Source: Clostridia bacterium (GTDB lineage: Bacteria > Bacillota_A > Clostridia > Peptostreptococcales > JAAYPU01). Taken from it: a stretch of 7,937 nucleotides of DNA. Each line of letters starts with the position of its first letter. Position 1 is the stretch's first letter. The translations under genes and the position numbers were made by a program. Shown piece by piece: positions 5,828 through 7,937 of the stretch. The notes under the pieces were generated by a model. That model searched no databases, was not told the DNA's origin, and saw only the letters and a list, made by a program, of their open reading frames with translations. Location of the stretch: contig JAKSCF010000735.1 in the NCBI GenBank assembly GCA_022360735.1, forward strand, positions 1-7,937. Direction: 5' to 3'.

Positions 5828-6340
5828 GTGAATGCTTTAAAAAAAATTGATACTTTTATTTATAAAATGGAAGAGAGTATTTTAGCTTTTAGTATTATGG
5901 GGATGTCATTGATATTAGTGAGCAATGTAACCGCAAGATTAGTCTTCGACAGCAGTTTAATTTTTGCTGAAGAAATAGGACGATATTTAATCGTTTTAGT
6001 TACCTTTATGGGTATGAGTTATGTAGCAAGAATAGACAAGCATGTAAAAGTTTCGGCTTTTTACGACCATTCCTCTCTAAAAGTAAAAAAGATTATTGCA
6101 TTATTAATCTCTTCCTTTACAAGTATAACTTTATTTTGGTTGTGCTATATCGCATATAGATATATGCTTTCCACCATTGCATCAGGGCGGGTGAGTCCGG
6201 CATTAGGGATTCCCGTTTACCTGATAACAGGCTTGGTGTGCTTAGGTATATTCTTTACAGCCATTCAATATCTGGTCATTTTTATTTTAAATATAAAAGA
6301 AAAGGATATATACATTGGAAGATTTAAGCAGCATGAATAA
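5828..6340 (+). CDS. dctQ: TRAP transporter small membrane subunit, DctQ family
   Basis: 170 aa with four likely membrane helices at about residues 18-38, 51-67, 87-110 and 126-156, the standard DctQ layout. The family-typical stretch is 'AEEIGRYLIVLVTFMGMSYVAR' split across 47-68, followed by 'KHVKVSAF' (71-78), matching the usual aEE-x-xRY...G...-HI-V pattern. 'SPALGIPVY' before the last helix is also typical. DctQ pairs with the large subunit DctM to import an organic anion using a sodium or proton gradient and a binding protein. The start is GTG 5828 with GGAGGT at 5817-5822, spacing 5 nt. It is 20 nt upstream of dctM and clearly in the same operon. The symbol denotes the family only; the substrate need not be a C4-dicarboxylate. 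Confidence 0.92.
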   Translation: MNALKKIDTFIYKMEESILAFSIMGMSLILVSNVTARLVFDSSLIFAEEIGRYLIVLVTFMGMSYVARIDKHVKVSAFYDHSSLKVKKIIALLISSFTSITLFWLCYIAYRYMLSTIASGRVSPALGIPVYLITGLVCLGIFFTAIQYLVIFILNIKEKDIYIGRFKQHE

Positions 6341-6360
6341 CTGAGATTGGAGGAAAAAAT

Positions 6361-7635
6361 ATGTCTTTTCTTATAATATTTATTTTAATCTATTTTTTAT
6401 TAATGGGTTATCCAATGTTTATGCCTATGACGGTATGTGCACTAGTCATTATGAGCATATATGTTCCTAATTTGGACTTAATACTTGTGGTTCAGCAATT
6501 CATTAACGGGGTGTCTACATACGTACTTCTAGCCATTCCTATGTTTATATTTGCAGCTGATATTATGAGTAAAGGCCATACCTCTAACAGATTAGTAGAT
6601 TTAGTTAAAGGATACTGTGGACATATCTATGGTGGACTAGCAATTACTATTGCCGGAGCTTGTACGATATTTGGAGCAATATCAGGTTCTGCAAACGCCA
6701 CAGTAGTAGCAATTGGGAAGCCTATGAGAGATAAGATGATAGAGAATGGTTACAGTGTAGAAAATACAGATGCGTTAATCATCAGCTCTGCTACAATAGC
6801 TACCTTAATACCACCGAGTATTAATATGATTATGTATTGTGTTTTGACAGGTACTTCCGTAGGTGAATTGTTTATGGCAGGAATTGTACCTGGCTTAATG
6901 GTATTTGGTATATTTGCATTTTATAATTATTATCATGCCAGAAAAAATAATATTCCAAGAAGTAAGAAAACGACGATTAAAGAAAAGTTTATTATAACAA
7001 AAAAATCCATATTAGCGTTAGGATTTCCCATTGTAATTGTAGGCGGCATATATTCAGGCATCTTTAGTCCAACAGAAGCAGCCGCCGTAGCAGTTTTCTA
7101 TGCAATAATATGTGAAATGATTGTTTACAAAACCGTCAAACTAAGTGATTTATACAGCATAGCTTTATCCACAGGTGTTATGACAGCTACAGTGTTTATA
7201 TTGATATCTGCAGGACAAGCTTTTACATGGATGATCACGTATTTACAAATTCCCCAGATGCTTACAACAGCTGTTTTGGGGGTTGATCCTTCCGCTGCTA
7301 AAATTATTATAGTGGTCACATTATTCTTTTTCGTTAGCTGTATGTTCGTCGACCAAATAGTTGCAATGCTTATATTATTACCGATTTTTTTTCCTGTGGC
7401 TATGCAAGCAGGAATTGATCCTATTTACCTTGGCATAATTGTTTCAGTACAAGCTGCTATAGGTTCTGTTACTCCGCCTTTTGGTTCAAACATTTTTGTT
7501 GCATGTGCAGCCTTTGATAAGCCTTATTTAAAAATAATAAAAGGTTTGCCGGTATATTTATTTATGTTTTTTATAGTCTCTTTGCTGATCATGTTAGTAC
7601 CTGAAATATCAACAGCATATAGACTATTTAAATAA
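6361..7635 (+). CDS. dctM: TRAP transporter large permease subunit, DctM family
   Basis: 424 aa, full length for DctM, hydrophobic throughout with about a dozen helices. Family motifs are present: 'FGAISGSANATVVAIG' (104-119), 'ATLIPPSINMIMY' (147-159), 'GIFSPTEAAAVAVFYA' (233-248) and 'GSVTPPFGSNIFVA' (368-381). The first and fourth belong to the re-entrant hairpin regions that bind sodium and substrate in the family. The start is ATG 6361 with GGAGG at 6349-6353, spacing 7 nt. Together with DctQ it forms the membrane part of a tripartite uptake system driven by an ion gradient. It follows two cytoplasmic enzyme genes, so the imported compound is likely their substrate or its precursor. The symbol is used at family level. 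Confidence 0.95.
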   Translation: MSFLIIFILIYFLLMGYPMFMPMTVCALVIMSIYVPNLDLILVVQQFINGVSTYVLLAIPMFIFAADIMSKGHTSNRLVDLVKGYCGHIYGGLAITIAGACTIFGAISGSANATVVAIGKPMRDKMIENGYSVENTDALIISSATIATLIPPSINMIMYCVLTGTSVGELFMAGIVPGLMVFGIFAFYNYYHARKNNIPRSKKTTIKEKFIITKKSILALGFPIVIVGGIYSGIFSPTEAAAVAVFYAIICEMIVYKTVKLSDLYSIALSTGVMTATVFILISAGQAFTWMITYLQIPQMLTTAVLGVDPSAAKIIIVVTLFFFVSCMFVDQIVAMLILLPIFFPVAMQAGIDPIYLGIIVSVQAAIGSVTPPFGSNIFVACAAFDKPYLKIIKGLPVYLFMFFIVSLLIMLVPEISTAYRLFK

Positions 7636-7647
7636 TAAAATTATATG

Positions 7648-7666
7648 AGGAGAGATGATTTTTATG
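7648..7666 (+). promoter_or_regulatory. Shine-Dalgarno deciding the DctP start
   Basis: AGGAG (7648-7652) stands 11 nt before ATG 7664. An in-frame ATG at 7655 is only 2 nt from it, too close for normal initiation. The 7664 start also gives a standard lipoprotein signal beginning MKILSLKK, so it is preferred. Confidence 0.6.
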
Positions 7667-7937
7667 AAAATTTTATCACTAAAAAAGGTTGTATCTCTAA
7701 TGAGTTTAATTCTGGTAATGGCAGTAGCTTTTACTGGATGTGGGGCACCAAGTCCGGATGAGTCTGGAGAAACAAACCCTGAAGAAGTAATGGTTTGGAA
7801 GTTAGCCCATAGTGGAAGAAATGACGATATGCTTGATACGTATGCAAAAAAATTCAAAGAATATGCTGAGCAGGAGTTTGAAGGAAAAGTAGAAATTGAG
7901 CTATATCCTGCAGAGCAATTAGGTGATGATACGACAA
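7664..7937 (+). CDS. dctP: TRAP transporter substrate-binding lipoprotein, DctP family (N-terminal part, cut by window end)
   Basis: 91 codons are visible and the frame runs off the window. A lipoprotein signal is clear: basic 'MKILSLKK', a hydrophobic core (residues ~9-23), and a lipobox-like 'FTGC' with Cys at residue 26, followed by an acidic, proline/serine-rich linker. The mature part 'VWKLAHSGRNDDMLDTYAKKF' continued by 'VEIELYPAEQLGDD' matches the DctP start, where a strand is followed by a helix and then the conserved ypxxqLGdd. The protein would be anchored to the outer face of the membrane by lipid and pass the ligand to DctQM. The arginine and other ligand residues lie further downstream, so substrate class cannot be judged. 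It starts 28 nt after dctM. Confidence 0.9.
   Translation, partial: MKILSLKKVVSLMSLILVMAVAFTGCGAPSPDESGETNPEEVMVWKLAHSGRNDDMLDTYAKKFKEYAEQEFEGKVEIELYPAEQLGDDTT

Overview
The window reads as chromosomal DNA of a low-GC, anaerobic Firmicute, probably of the Clostridia. The reasons are AT-rich coding sequence with many AGA and ATA codons, strong AGGAG-type ribosome binding sites, GTG and TTG starts beside ATG, a Gram-positive-style lipoprotein signal on a solute-binding protein, and a tungsten-type aldehyde:ferredoxin oxidoreductase, an enzyme of anaerobes. No species can be named from the sequence. All genes lie on the + strand.

Region 1 (1-3585) is the 3' part of an operon. It holds the C-terminal end of a DapA/N-acetylneuraminate lyase-family aldolase (cut by the window start), a complete aldehyde ferredoxin oxidoreductase family protein, and an M20-type hydantoinase/carbamoylase-family amidohydrolase. 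It closes with a hairpin terminator at 3602-3641.

Region 2 (3642-4144) is about 500 bp of AT-rich non-coding DNA. It contains a textbook sigma-54 (-24/-12) promoter at 4053-4069, with the GG and GC dinucleotides exactly 10 nt apart. About 210-270 bp upstream of the predicted start are two related dyad elements 43 bp apart, candidate enhancer sites for a sigma-54 activator. A perfect 14-bp palindrome lies just before the -24 element, and a perfect 11-bp stem-loop lies in the mRNA leader just before the Shine-Dalgarno sequence.

Region 3 (4145-7937) is the sigma-54-driven operon. It encodes an Asp/Glu racemase/maleate isomerase-superfamily protein with both catalytic cysteines, a ureohydrolase (agmatinase/arginase fold) with all six metal ligands but an altered signature loop, and a TRAP transporter in the order DctQ, DctM, DctP. 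DctP is cut by the window end.

Together the genes suggest a catabolic locus for an organic acid carrying a guanidino, formimino or ureido group. The TRAP system would import it, the ureohydrolase and carbamoylase-like enzyme would cut C-N bonds to release nitrogen, and the racemase/isomerase would set stereochemistry or geometry. The aldolase would split a carbon skeleton, and the AOR would oxidise the resulting aldehyde while reducing ferredoxin. The enzyme families are well supported by motifs; the substrate and the linkage into one pathway are inference.
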